From NCBI GenBank assembly GCA_965247615.1, contig OZ252022.1, positions 1,984,001 through 2,048,000 of the forward strand: DNA of 64,000 nucleotides, given 5' to 3'. Below are positions 15,194-23,544 of the stretch, one piece after another. A program made the translations under genes and the position numbers. Numbering within the stretch: the first letter of the stretch is position 1; every line of letters begins with the position of its first letter. This DNA comes from G965197715 sp965247615. GTDB taxonomy: Bacteria > Chloroflexota > Dehalococcoidia > Lucifugimonadales > UBA1127. The notes under the pieces are model-generated. The model made no database searches, was not told where the DNA came from, and worked only from the letters and a program-made list of their open reading frames with translations.

Positions 15194-16948
15194 TCATAGC
15201 ACAGCCCCGCGGACTACGCGTCCCACCGGGTCGGAAGGGCCACCCACCTGGACCGCACCCCGGATCGCGTGACGGGCAAGCTCGAGACCCTGCCCAGTGA
15301 CATCGCCCACCTCGTCAATCGCCGCATCTAGTGCTCCTCCTACTCGCCGGGCAACCTCACCTACAAGTAGGCGCCCACCACTCGCCGCGGCCACGGCTGC
15401 CTGGGTTGACGACGCAAGCTGGTAAGCGCTTATCCCCATAGCTACCTCGGCGCCCGGGACGCGCCTCAGGTAGCCGTAAGCGAAGGCAGACACAGCGTTG
15501 AGGCCCGGCACGGATGACACTGCCCGGGCCATTGGTCCCGCGCTGGTCATAAGCCCGGCGAGGGCAACGTCACGCGACACCTCGCCTTCCTCTCGCAATG
15601 CGACGAGCAGATTGAGCGACAGCGTCCCAACGAGGAAAGCGATGACAAAGAGAAAATCGAAACCTGTCAGGGACAGCGCTGGAAAGTCAAACACTTCGCC
15701 AGGCGCCATCCAACTGAGCCTGATGGCAAACGACCTGAACGAGAAGTAATCCGCCGCAAGCCCGCCGACAATCGGCCCAAGGCCCGCGCCCATGCCCGTC
15801 GCAATCGCTGCTACGCCAAGAAAGGGTGCCGCCTTGCCTTCCGGGGCCAGCTTTAGCGCGATGGTCTCAACGGTTGGCGTGACGCCTGCCACGGCAATTC
15901 CAGCGAAGATGTGCAGCACCACCAGCAGCGGCAGAGTGAGGGGGTACCGCTCTGGCAGGGTTGTGAAGGTCCAGCCAAGAATAACGAGCAGATAGAGCCA
16001 AGCCGACAGCGAGAGCACTGTCTTGCTGCCGGCGCGGTCGGCAAGCGGGCCCCACGCTCTGGCGAACATGATGCTCGTCAGCTGACTGAGCGTCGTGAGA
16101 CCGATGACGGCAGGCAGCGAGAGCCCGAGCCTGGCCAACATGTAGACCGCGAAGAAGGGAATCGCAAGGTTCGAAGCGAAGCTCCACAGAAACAAGAAGC
16201 GCACGAGCTGGGAGAAGTTCCTGTCGCGTAGCGGCTCCAAGAGCGTGGAGAAGGCGGATCGTCCGCTCGTTGAAGCGGCCGGCATCAGTGGTTCCCGTGC
16301 CCGTGCGGCAAGCAACGGGCTGGCCAGACCGAACGTGAGTGCCCCTCCAATGAGCAGGAAAGAGTAGGCGAGGATATCGTCACTCGGAGCGGACCTCCCC
16401 TCCCACCAGCGCACGAAGAAGCTGCCGCTCAGGCCGACCACGATGACGACCGCAGTGATCGCTCCCAAGCGCCGGCCGTAGTAGCTGCCGATGATCTCCC
16501 GTGGCACCAGGTCGCGCATCCAGATGGGCCAGATCGTCGCCCACACCGGAGAAAACAACCCCCGCAGCGCCAGTAGTCCTATCACCAGCGCGACCGCGCC
16601 GGGACCAGGCGTATCGATAAGGAACAGCACAGCGCCGATGGGAAGCCACATCAGGTTCGCCAACAGCCAGGCGGGCAGGCCCATCGCCTTCCTCCGGCGA
16701 AAACGCTCAACGGCCAGAATCACCGGGAGCTGCACGATCTGGCTGATGAAAGGCAGGGCAGCCAGAATGCCGATCTGGAAATTGTTCGCCCCCAGCGCGA
16801 GGGCGTAGGCGGCCATGAAACCGCCGCTGCCCAGGCTGAACATAGCGCTTGACGCGACACCCTCACCCACCATCAAACGAAGGCTGCGGGTTGTTTCTTC
16901 TCGGGAGAGCGTCGCTTGCGGCCGAAGGAACTCCGGCAGTCTGATCAT
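15194..16948 (-). CDS. MFS transporter with long C-terminal extension
   Basis: This is a 584-aa major facilitator. The first 12 hydrophobic segments span about residues 30-455; cytoplasmic loop motifs such as VERFRRRKAMGLPAW and GPLADRAGSKTVL support the MFS assignment. The last 120 or so residues (from GEVSRDVALAGLM) are not a transporter module. They form Ala/Val/Gly-rich segments with predicted amphipathic helices (ASGGRLLVGEVARRVGGALD). ATG 16948 (MIRLPEFLRP) is taken as the start; a GTG at 16993 would add 15 residues of weak composition. The substrate is unknown. The following small Ala-rich frame looks related in composition to the tail. Confidence 0.87.
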   Translation of the reverse strand: MIRLPEFLRPQATLSREETTRSLRLMVGEGVASSAMFSLGSGGFMAAYALALGANNFQIGILAALPFISQIVQLPVILAVERFRRRKAMGLPAWLLANLMWLPIGAVLFLIDTPGPGAVALVIGLLALRGLFSPVWATIWPIWMRDLVPREIIGSYYGRRLGAITAVVIVVGLSGSFFVRWWEGRSAPSDDILAYSFLLIGGALTFGLASPLLAARAREPLMPAASTSGRSAFSTLLEPLRDRNFSQLVRFLFLWSFASNLAIPFFAVYMLARLGLSLPAVIGLTTLSQLTSIMFARAWGPLADRAGSKTVLSLSAWLYLLVILGWTFTTLPERYPLTLPLLVVLHIFAGIAVAGVTPTVETIALKLAPEGKAAPFLGVAAIATGMGAGLGPIVGGLAADYFSFRSFAIRLSWMAPGEVFDFPALSLTGFDFLFVIAFLVGTLSLNLLVALREEGEVSRDVALAGLMTSAGPMARAVSSVPGLNAVSAFAYGYLRRVPGAEVAMGISAYQLASSTQAAVAAASGGRLLVGEVARRVGGALDAAIDEVGDVTGQGLELARHAIRGAVQVGGPSDPVGRVVRGAVL

Positions 16949-17443
16949 ACGTTGCTCGCCAGGGGGGAACGGGCTACCATTCGGTTTGACCACCTACGCG
17001 ATGAGTGGGGAAAGAGGGACAGGACAAAGCGATTCTACGTGGCGGTCCTGCCCTACAGCAATGCACGGGCATCCCGCGTAGGCCGCGTCAACGAGGAGCG
17101 GATAGTCACCACGCTCCAAAGGCTTCGGCCGCCCATTCCGCGTGGAGCAGCCTTCGTGTGGTGCTCAGCCATGGCGTATGTCACTCCAACCGGCCGATTC
17201 GGCCACTCCACAGGCCCCTACCGGAAGACCAACCCCCTCCTCACCGCCCTCACTCCCCAATACCAACCCGAAAGCCCCTTGTTCCGAGGGAATCAATTCT
17301 TCACTGGCTGGGCGCCGAGGGTGCAGAAGCCGCTCCCCGAGTTGGCTGAGGAGCGCGACGACGTAGAGCGCTGGAGGCGTCTACATCCGGCGCTGATGGT
17401 CTTGGGCAGCCGGCCCAACGACGGGTGATTACCTTCCGGCGGC
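16949..17443. other. Intergenic region, no convincing gene
   Basis: A frame of about 170 aa is open on the plus strand across 16916-17428, but it has no ribosome site, overlaps the MFS start antisense, and shows a disordered Arg/Pro-rich composition. I find no repeat or RNA gene in this stretch. Confidence 0.4.
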
Positions 17444-17878
17444 TTACGCGCCGTTGTTTCGCAGCAATGACACGCCCATGGCGCCCGAAAGCAGCGGCAG
17501 ACCCGCGTCAATGATGATCCATGCCAATGAGGTCGCGTCGTCTCCCACGGCGGTGAAGTTGGGGCTGAGAAGGTTGGCCCAATTCCAGAAGAATATGATG
17601 CCCACGAAGAGAAATCCGTAGAACTGCGCGTTGGCTGAAAGACGCGCCCACGTAATCGCCGTCCCTGCCGCACCTTCGGCGCGGCTCTTGCGGAGGTAGC
17701 CGAAGATCACTCCCAAGACAATTCCCAGGGCCATAAGCGGATCGATAAAGTTCCAGGCCACGCTGTAGGGCTGCGCTGCGGTGGAAGTATGGTACAGCGG
17801 TTCTATAACCGTGTGGACTGCGACTACAACCGCAACCACAAGAAGAACTACGCCACTGACTCGCCCAATGATATCCAA
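17444..17878 (-). CDS. Four-TM membrane protein of unknown function (paralog B)
   Basis: This 144-aa protein has four hydrophobic segments: VVLLVVAVVVAVHTVIEPLY, then FIDPLMALGIVLGVIFGYL, FYGFLFVGIIFFWNWANLL and LAWIIIDAGLPLLSGAMGVS. The order of features (VEPLY-type first loop, Lys/Arg-rich cytosolic loop YLRKSRAEG, F-x-NW segment, D in the fourth helix) repeats that of the adjacent 139-aa protein encoded just upstream. No enzyme motif is visible. The two form a tandem pair 78 bp apart on the same strand and may act as a hetero-oligomer. The function is unknown. Confidence 0.75.
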   Translation of the reverse strand: MDIIGRVSGVVLLVVAVVVAVHTVIEPLYHTSTAAQPYSVAWNFIDPLMALGIVLGVIFGYLRKSRAEGAAGTAITWARLSANAQFYGFLFVGIIFFWNWANLLSPNFTAVGDDATSLAWIIIDAGLPLLSGAMGVSLLRNNGA

Positions 17879-17956
17879 CAGTCTTCTCCTTTCGCGATTT
17901 CTTGTCAGCTAGATTTTGGTCCATGCATGGGGGGAATCTACTCTCGTCGAGCGCAC

Positions 17957-18376
17957 CTAGGCGTCTTTGCGCCAGAGGCGGATGGCGAGGTATCCGGTAA
18001 TGACGACGAAGTACGCGTCCACGGCCACCCACCAGACGCGCCGGGTGGCCTCGTCCGGCTCCACGTGCATGAGGCTGCTGGTCCAGTTGCGGAAGAACAC
18101 GATGGTCAGGAAGACAGTGGCATAGAACGCAATGGTGAGGAGGATCGACTGGGCGGAGCCGCTCTTGGAGGCTTCCGACTCTGCCTTGAGGCGGTAGGTT
18201 ACGCCCAATGCCAAAAGATATCCAACCGCAAGAACATAGGAGAACGCATCCCAAACGGCTCCTACGTCTACCCAATCGTCGTACAGCGGGTTGGCGACGA
18301 AATGGACGAGCATCGCAAGCGACGCAGCGCCAAGGACGGCTGCCAGAACTGGTCGCAACACGATCGTATGGCTCAT
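17957..18376 (-). CDS. Four-TM membrane protein of unknown function (paralog A)
   Basis: This 139-aa membrane protein has helices around residues 8-28, 42-60, 78-96 and 112-133. Marker phrases LVHFVANPLYDDWVD, YRLKAESEASKSG, ATVFLTIVFFRNWTSSL and WWVAVDAYFVVITGYLAIRL align with those of the neighbouring paralog, including the Phe-x-x-x-Trp segment and the Asp in the last helix. The gene starts at ATG 18376 and is the first of the pair. No known family is recognised. Divergence between the two copies suggests an old duplication with separate roles. Confidence 0.75.
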   Translation of the reverse strand: MSHTIVLRPVLAAVLGAASLAMLVHFVANPLYDDWVDVGAVWDAFSYVLAVGYLLALGVTYRLKAESEASKSGSAQSILLTIAFYATVFLTIVFFRNWTSSLMHVEPDEATRRVWWVAVDAYFVVITGYLAIRLWRKDA

Positions 18377-18586
18377 GGAGAGGACTTGGCGTCGTTTTCG
18401 CCAGCAGAACGCTTGGCAATGCTAAGACAAGAGACGCGCAGGTTCATATAGACTCTTCGCGACCTCACGCGCGCCGGCGGGCATGGTGCAACGCGGCAGG
18501 CTGCCTGGCCTGCCTGCGAACGCGACGGTTTCGCGACGTTCAAGCAAGCCGCGCCCTGACACGTTGGACGCTTCTTGGGCCCGGAG

Positions 18587-19396
18587 CTAGTACTTGCCCT
18601 GGCTCGCCCAGGCGGCGCCGTCCACTGGCAGCCAGATCCCGCTGATAAATTGCGCCTCGTCGGAGTGCAGGAACAGCGCCGCGTTGGCGACGTCCCAGGC
18701 TGTTCCCATGCGCTGCCCCAGGGGGACTCGGGCGTTCCGCATCGCCACGACCTGCTCTCGCGGGGTCCCCTGGGCCACACGGGCCTCGATGGCCATCGGG
18801 GTGTCCATGAGGCCCGGCAGGATGGTGTTCACCCGGACGCCCGCATCGGCGTGGGCTGCCGCCAAGTTCTGCGTCAGCGCGATGACCGCCGTCTTCATGG
18901 TCTTGTACCCAACGTACGGGTAGGCCTCCAACGCCGCCAGCGACGAGATGTTCACGATGGAACCGCTGCCCTGCGCCCGCATGATCGGTATCGCGTGCTT
19001 GCAGGCCATCCAATGGCTCTTGAGGTTCACCGCAAAGCTGCGGTCGAAGGCATCCTCGGCAAGATCGAGGGCTACGGCGTCGCCCAGCGCGATGCTCGCC
19101 CCCACGTTGTTGTGGAGGATGTCGATGGCGCCGTGGCTTGCCGCTACGCCGCTGATGAGCGCCGACACCGAGATCTCGTTGGTCGCGTCCACCTGTGCTG
19201 CGACGGCGTCGCCCCCTGCGTCCACGATCATGTCGACGGTGTCCTGCGCCGAGGCGAGGTCGAGGTCGGCGACCACCACCCTCGCCCCTTCCCGCGCCAA
19301 CACGATTGCCGTAGCTCTGCCGTTCCCGATGGTCTCCCCCGGAGTCTGCCCGCCCCCCACGATAACCGCAACCTTCCCTGCCACGCGTCCAGCCAT
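18587..19396 (-). CDS. SDR-family oxidoreductase
   Basis: This 269-aa short-chain dehydrogenase has a slightly unusual glycine motif with an insertion (VGGGQTPGETIGNG), the NNVG motif (ILHNNVGAS), the active Ser in NISSLAA, and the YxxxK pair in VGYKTMKTAVIAL, here Y-K-T-M-K. ATG 19396 follows a GAGGAGG ribosome site and fixes the start. It reversibly oxidises a hydroxyl group with NAD(P). The downstream and upstream genes are not obviously related; the MFS gene at 19746 is divergent and could share a promoter region with it. The substrate is unknown. Confidence 0.9.
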   Translation of the reverse strand: MAGRVAGKVAVIVGGGQTPGETIGNGRATAIVLAREGARVVVADLDLASAQDTVDMIVDAGGDAVAAQVDATNEISVSALISGVAASHGAIDILHNNVGASIALGDAVALDLAEDAFDRSFAVNLKSHWMACKHAIPIMRAQGSGSIVNISSLAALEAYPYVGYKTMKTAVIALTQNLAAAHADAGVRVNTILPGLMDTPMAIEARVAQGTPREQVVAMRNARVPLGQRMGTAWDVANAALFLHSDEAQFISGIWLPVDGAAWASQGKY

Positions 19397-19745
19397 GCTT
19401 TCCTCCTCAACGTCTCTTGTCTCTATCGTCTCATTCCTTCCCCGTGGAGGGAAGGCTAGAAATGGGTCTTGTCCTTTCCCCCGTTGCAGACTCCTTACCC
19501 AGTCTGCCTTCAGGGGACACCCTTGCCAACCGCCATCGCCGCCCTGTTTTCTGGAACGGGACACCCCCCGCAGGAAGGTGGTGTACAATACCGCCCGACG
19601 CCTTGGAGACCCCTGCGACCCTTCAATCAGCAGCGCAGACTCCGGCGCGAGGCCACCCGCAGACACCTGCGAGCCGTCAAGCCAAGCCTCCGCATCTCCA
19701 ATCGCCACTGCCGGCGCCCGCCGAACCCTGTGGAGAGTGACTCTC
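19397..19745. other. Divergent intergenic region between SDR and MFS
   Basis: This 349-bp spacer separates two divergently transcribed genes and must contain both promoters. I see no strong -35/-10 pair and no operator-like dyad. The frames that cross it are shadows. Confidence 0.45.
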
Positions 19746-21050
19746 ATGAGCGCCCGCCGTCCTCGTGTCGGAGGACTCCGGTTCTACTACGGATGGGTCA
19801 TCGTGGTTGTCATCGCGCTGACCAGCTTCACCACCAGCGCGGAGACGTTCAACGTGCTGGGGGTGTTCTTGAAGCCCCTCACCCTGGAGTTTGGCTGGAG
19901 CCGCAGCTCCTTTGCCGCCGCGACGTCCACGGGGTCCCTGCTGGGTGGTGTCATTGCCCTGGGCGTGGGCCCGCTGATCGACCGCTTCGGCGCCCGGGTC
20001 GCCCTGGTGATCTCGCTCAGCCTGCTGGGAGGAGTCTTCCTGCTTATGGTCTGGATGACCAGCCTGTGGCAGTTCTACGCCCTCCAGACCTTGGGTCGGG
20101 CGCTGAACAACGGGGTCCTGGGCGTCGCGGCCAGCATCGTCATCCCCAAGTGGTTCATCGCCAAGCGCGGACGGGCTGTGGCCTTCAGCGGCTTGGGGTC
20201 CGGTATTGGGAACACGATCACACCTCTATACGTCCAGCTCTTGGTGAGCACCCGAGGCTGGCGTACAGCCGCCGCCACGGTGGGAGGGACGGTCTGGGCA
20301 GTATCGCTGCTGCCTGTGGCCTTCCTTCTTCGCCGTCAGCCCGAGGACATGGGGTTGCTGCCCGACGGCGCCCGCTCTCCCGACAGCGCGCATCTTACGG
20401 GTGGCGCACGTCAGCAAGGGGCACCTCCACCAGTGGAGACGTCCTACAAGTTTCGGGAAGCGTCCCAGTTCTCCTCCTTCTACTTCCTGGTGATAAACGT
20501 CTGTGCCTCATGGTTCATCCGGACCGGTATCACGCTCAATTTCATCGCCTACCTCACGGACCAGGGGCTGAGCCCCACCATTGCCGTGACAACGCTGGCT
20601 GTCCACGGCGCCACGGCGGCGGTGTCATCGGTGGTGTGGGGCTTCCTGGCGGAGCGCTTCAGCGTGCGGCTGGGCATGACGGTGGGGTCGCTGCTGGTGG
20701 GTGCCGGGCTCCTGATGCTGCTGGGAGTCCGCACGGAGCTGGTGGCGCTGATGTGGGGGGCCTACTGGGGGGTCGCCAACGCGTCGTCCCTCACGCTGCA
20801 GCGCGTCATCTTTGCCGACTACTTCGGGCGCCGCTATCTGGGATCAATACAGGGAGTGGTGCGTTCGGTGCAGACGGTGGCCCAAGCAGCAGGGCCCCTG
20901 GCTGCCACTCTGGCCTACGACTTCCTTGGGAGCTACAAACCTGTCTTTATCCTCATGGCCGCCATTGCAGTCATCGGAGCAGTGTCCGTGTTCCTAGCCC
21001 GGCCGCCCAAAGAGCCACGGGAGGCGGTCACGGGGCAACTCGAGGCATAG
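19746..21050 (+). CDS. MFS transporter (YYGW-type, oxalate/monocarboxylate-like clade)
   Basis: This 434-aa major facilitator has 12 hydrophobic segments. It begins MSARRPRVGG then FYYGWVIVVVIALTSF, and contains EFGWSRSSFAAATS and VGPLIDRFGARVAL, marks of the clade that includes oxalate/formate antiporters and monocarboxylate carriers. The central loop (RRQPEDMGLLPDGARSP) is the same as in the gene at 43923. The start is the ATG ten residues before the YYGW stretch. The frame upstream is open but not protein-like. It is one of three paralogs in the window (intact at 19746 and 43923, broken at 39315). The substrate is probably an organic acid, by family inference only. Confidence 0.92.
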   Translation: MSARRPRVGGLRFYYGWVIVVVIALTSFTTSAETFNVLGVFLKPLTLEFGWSRSSFAAATSTGSLLGGVIALGVGPLIDRFGARVALVISLSLLGGVFLLMVWMTSLWQFYALQTLGRALNNGVLGVAASIVIPKWFIAKRGRAVAFSGLGSGIGNTITPLYVQLLVSTRGWRTAAATVGGTVWAVSLLPVAFLLRRQPEDMGLLPDGARSPDSAHLTGGARQQGAPPPVETSYKFREASQFSSFYFLVINVCASWFIRTGITLNFIAYLTDQGLSPTIAVTTLAVHGATAAVSSVVWGFLAERFSVRLGMTVGSLLVGAGLLMLLGVRTELVALMWGAYWGVANASSLTLQRVIFADYFGRRYLGSIQGVVRSVQTVAQAAGPLAATLAYDFLGSYKPVFILMAAIAVIGAVSVFLARPPKEPREAVTGQLEA

Positions 21051-21158
21051 GGTTACGCGGGACCGGGAATGAGGAGGGCGATAGAGGAAAGCCGGCTTTC
21101 TCCAAGTCTGAGCGCAGTTACCGTAGAAGAAGGGTGGCAGGTGTAAATCAAGCGGGGC

Positions 21159-21194
21159 CGCTCAGGGGGCAGGGGGGAGCCTCGCCCCTGAGCG
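21159..21194. terminator. Hairpin between convergent MFS and RRM genes
   Basis: CGCTCAGGGG (21159-21168) and CCCCTGAGCG (21185-21194) are perfect 10-bp complements separated by a 16-base loop. It lies between genes that end toward each other, so it is a plausible bidirectional terminator, although there is no T-run. Confidence 0.6.
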
Positions 21195-21212
21195 ACAATC
21201 ACTGAGCGGGGG

Positions 21213-21509
21213 TTACCAGCGCTGGCCGCCGCCGCCGCCGCCGCCGGTCCGTCGTCCGCCGGCAGCCTCGCGGGGCCGGGCCTGGTTGACGGTAAGGGGG
21301 CGACCCTTGAGGTCTCTTCCGTTCAACGCGTCGATGGCCGCCTGGGCCTCGGAGTCGTTGCCCATCTCAACAAAGCCAAACCCGCGGGGGCGGCCAGAGA
21401 ATCGGTCGGTGATGACTCGGGCGGAGACCACTTGCCCGTATTCGGCGAAGACAGCCTCCAACTCCTCGTCACTGACCTCGTAGGGGAGATTCCCCACGTA
21501 GATGTCCAT
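21213..21509 (-). CDS. RRM-domain RNA-binding protein
   Basis: This is a 98-aa single-RRM protein of the cold-shock-like/cyanobacterial Rbp type. RNP2 is IYVGNL (residues 3-8) and RNP1 is RGFGFVEM (about 42-49); the linker ALNGRDLKGRPLTVNQARP is typical. The C-terminus is a short Gly/Arg tail. The start ATG follows AAGGAGCG. Such proteins bind RNA and are often induced by cold. It appears monocistronic, with 467 bp of upstream DNA before the tRNA. Confidence 0.95.
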   Translation of the reverse strand: MDIYVGNLPYEVSDEELEAVFAEYGQVVSARVITDRFSGRPRGFGFVEMGNDSEAQAAIDALNGRDLKGRPLTVNQARPREAAGGRRTGGGGGGGQRW

Positions 21510-21937
21510 GCGGCGCTCCTTCTAGCACCTAGATTCTCCTCATCCTTGGCAAGCGCCGCATGCGTCGTCAGCAACAATGCGTGAACGCGGAACGTTCTTG
21601 CACTCCGGTTTGGGAGTTGCGTGCATTGTACCATACGCAACCCCCTCTGGCGACTCTCCCGAGGGCCGGCGCCGGTACGGTATTGATGCGTCGGAGGTCT
21701 CACACCCCATGCCCCAGGCAATGAGCCCGGTTCTCCCGCGTCTGCGCACCCCCGTCTTGTTAGCGGGCGACCGTTGGGTGGCCGAGCAAGCCGCAGCCCG
21801 ATGAATCGACGGGTCCTCGCGAGGGGGTACGCAGCCCACCTCTTCCGCCTTCCGCCCTAAAATCGCCCAAGGTCGTCCCCAGCAAGGGCGCGTGTGCCGC
21901 GAGCCTGGCGTGTACTCGAGGCGTTGGCGCCAGCACC
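21510..21937. other. Intergenic region, no feature supported
   Basis: The 5' region of the RRM gene and the upstream flank of tRNA-Val. Long frames here are Arg/Pro-rich with no motif. A cold-shock-type leader for the RRM gene is possible but I cannot define one. Confidence 0.4.
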
Positions 21938-21967
21938 TTGACCCTGGCGAGAGGGCCAAGCTACACT
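21938..21967 (+). promoter_or_regulatory. Sigma-70-type promoter for tRNA-Val
   Basis: TTGACC (21938-21943) and TACACT (21962-21967) are separated by 18 bp, and the tRNA begins ten bases after the -10 box. Spacing and sequence fit a housekeeping promoter. Confidence 0.65.
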
Positions 21968-21976
21968 GAACAATGA

Positions 21977-22053
21977 GGGCGGTTAGCTCAGTTGGTCAGA
22001 GCGCCACGTTGACATCGTGGAGGTCGGAGGTTCGAGTCCCCCACCGCCCACCA
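21977..22053 (+). tRNA. tRNA-Val(GAC), CCA encoded
   Basis: The acceptor stem pairs GGGCGGT with ACCGCCC. The D arm TTAGCTCAGTTGGTCAGAGC, anticodon stem CCACG/CGTGG with loop TTGACAT (anticodon GAC) and T arm GGTTCGAGTCC all fold normally. A genomic CCA follows at 22051-22053. An IstB relic begins about 50 bp downstream. Confidence 0.97.
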
Positions 22054-22099
22054 CTTCCGACCTTAGTTGACTGTACACAGTACCGGGCTGCGAGCATTG

Positions 22100-22440
22100 T
22101 CAGGGGGCGGCGGCGAAGCCCACCGAAAGTCCCCGTTGACGGGCGGCCAAGCCCAGCCCCAGGGCAACGTGGGTCTTGCCGGCGCCGCTGTCTCCGATGG
22201 CGATGACGTTCTCCCGGCGTTCGATGTATTCGCAGGGGGCCAGCGGTATCACCTGCGCCCCGTTCACCGAGGGGACGGCCAAGAAGTCGATGGTATCCAC
22301 GCTCTTGAGAGCGGGCAAGCTGGCCTTGCGGACCCTGCGCTGTTGGTGGCGGCCGATGAGTTCCAGTTCCGCGAGGCGGAGCTGGTAGTCGGGTGGTCTA
22401 CGCACTCGGCGGCGCACTGGGCGGCCAGATTGCGGTACTG
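22100..22440 (-). pseudogene. istB: Relic of IS21-family helper ATPase IstB
   Basis: Minus-strand frames give YRNLAAQCAAECVD then, after a one-base frame change, PDYQLRLAELELIGRHQQRR, NVIAIGDSGAGKTHVALGLG and LAARQRGLSVGF. These are the N-terminal region and Walker A segment of IstB, the ATPase that assists IS21 transposition. Walker B and the whole C-terminal half are missing. The sequence is truncated about 50 bp from tRNA-Val on one side and touches the hydrolase stop codon on the other. No IstA is present. Confidence 0.85.
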
Positions 22441-22444
22441 CCTT

Positions 22445-23203
22445 TCAGCGGGCGGTTGTCGCGGGTTGATGCTCCAGAAGGAAGTCGCGCACCTGGTTTA
22501 TCGTCTTGGCTTTAACGTCCTCTGACTCCTTCCAGGGATACGCCGTCACCTCGGCTTTCGGCGCCAACGCCACCAGGTCCATGGCTGCCTCGTACGAGTG
22601 CGATGGTGTGTCGTCAGGCATGACCAACATCGGTGTCTGGCACGAGCGCGCGAAGTCCCGCGACACGCAGTACACGAAGTCCGGCTGGATGCGGTAAAGG
22701 TTGTGCAGGTACTCTTCAACAACCGCCATCGTCACGTCAGCCCGCCGGGCGCATAGCTCGGGACCCCAACTATCGCGGCCGGAGTTGTACATGGAGTCCG
22801 GTGTTGCCTTTGCGTGTCCGACCGGCTGGCAGAGCACGCCTGCCAGGACGCGTTCGGGCGCCCGTTCCATGAGCTTGAGTGCGAAAGGGCCACCGATGCA
22901 GTAGCCCATGAAGAAGAACTCCTGTATCCCGAGGTGGTCCATCAACCCCAGTTGGTCGTCGGCGAAGGCTCCCCACGGGTCGTTGATCTGGACCGGCCCG
23001 CTGGACTCTCCGCCATTGGCGTTGCGCTGGTCCATGGTGATGCAACGGAAGTCGTTCTTGAACTCCTCCATTGCGTTGAACACCTGCCTAGGCCAGTTGC
23101 TGACCAGGGAGTTCAATCCCCCGCCGGGGATGACCAGAAGCGGGAAACCAGACCCAGCCTCCTCATAGTGGATGCGGACATCGCCCTTGGTATAAAACGG
23201 CAT
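22445..23203 (-). CDS. Alpha/beta-hydrolase with Cys nucleophile elbow
   Basis: This 252-aa alpha/beta-hydrolase fold protein has the oxyanion segment VIPGGGLNSLVSNWPRQV and a nucleophile elbow G-Y-C-I-G-G (Cys102) where most relatives carry Ser. The acid and His candidates lie in MLVMPDDTPSHSYEAA. A Cys nucleophile in this fold is best known from dienelactone hydrolase, where it acts with a Glu/Asp and His. The start ATG 23203 has GGAGGAAC upstream. The gene is complete, and its stop codon sits against the IstB relic. The substrate is unknown; a lactone or thioester is possible. Confidence 0.88.
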   Translation of the reverse strand: MPFYTKGDVRIHYEEAGSGFPLLVIPGGGLNSLVSNWPRQVFNAMEEFKNDFRCITMDQRNANGGESSGPVQINDPWGAFADDQLGLMDHLGIQEFFFMGYCIGGPFALKLMERAPERVLAGVLCQPVGHAKATPDSMYNSGRDSWGPELCARRADVTMAVVEEYLHNLYRIQPDFVYCVSRDFARSCQTPMLVMPDDTPSHSYEAAMDLVALAPKAEVTAYPWKESEDVKAKTINQVRDFLLEHQPATTAR

Positions 23204-23544
23204 TGCAGTTCCTCCTTCTTGACCCCAGAACCGGCGCCCCAGGCAATTGTAATTTGGGGAACCGGGTTGTCAAGGCAGAAGTCACCGGTTGAACCTGCGG
23301 GAGAAGCCGGTTTTACCCAGGGTGGCGACGAAAGCGACATTATCACCGAATACTAAACTGAAGCCGAGGTGAAACCCGCGGGGGCATCGTTCTTTCTGCC
23401 CATCCCCCAGGAGCTTCGGAGACTCGCCAAGACCGAATGGGAGGGCCGTTTATTGGGTGGCCAACCACCGTATCACCCCACAACATGTGAGGCGAGGCCC
23501 TCGGTAGGCCCACAGGACCATCCACATCTCAAAGATGGTACTGC
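23204..23544. other. Intergenic region, left flank of IS481 relic
   Basis: There is no gene here. At about 23514-23543 the sequence CACATCTCAAAGATGGTACT recurs almost unchanged at 36268, so it probably marks the left end of the IS481-type element. Confidence 0.5.

Noticed and set aside
16916..17428. Plus-strand frame of 170 aa
   Set aside because: Its start overlaps the MFS gene antisense, no ribosome site is seen, and the composition is disordered.
19469..21205. Plus-strand frame of 578 aa overlapping the MFS gene
   Set aside because: Out-of-frame shadow of the MFS gene, Gly/Arg/His-rich, no ribosome site.
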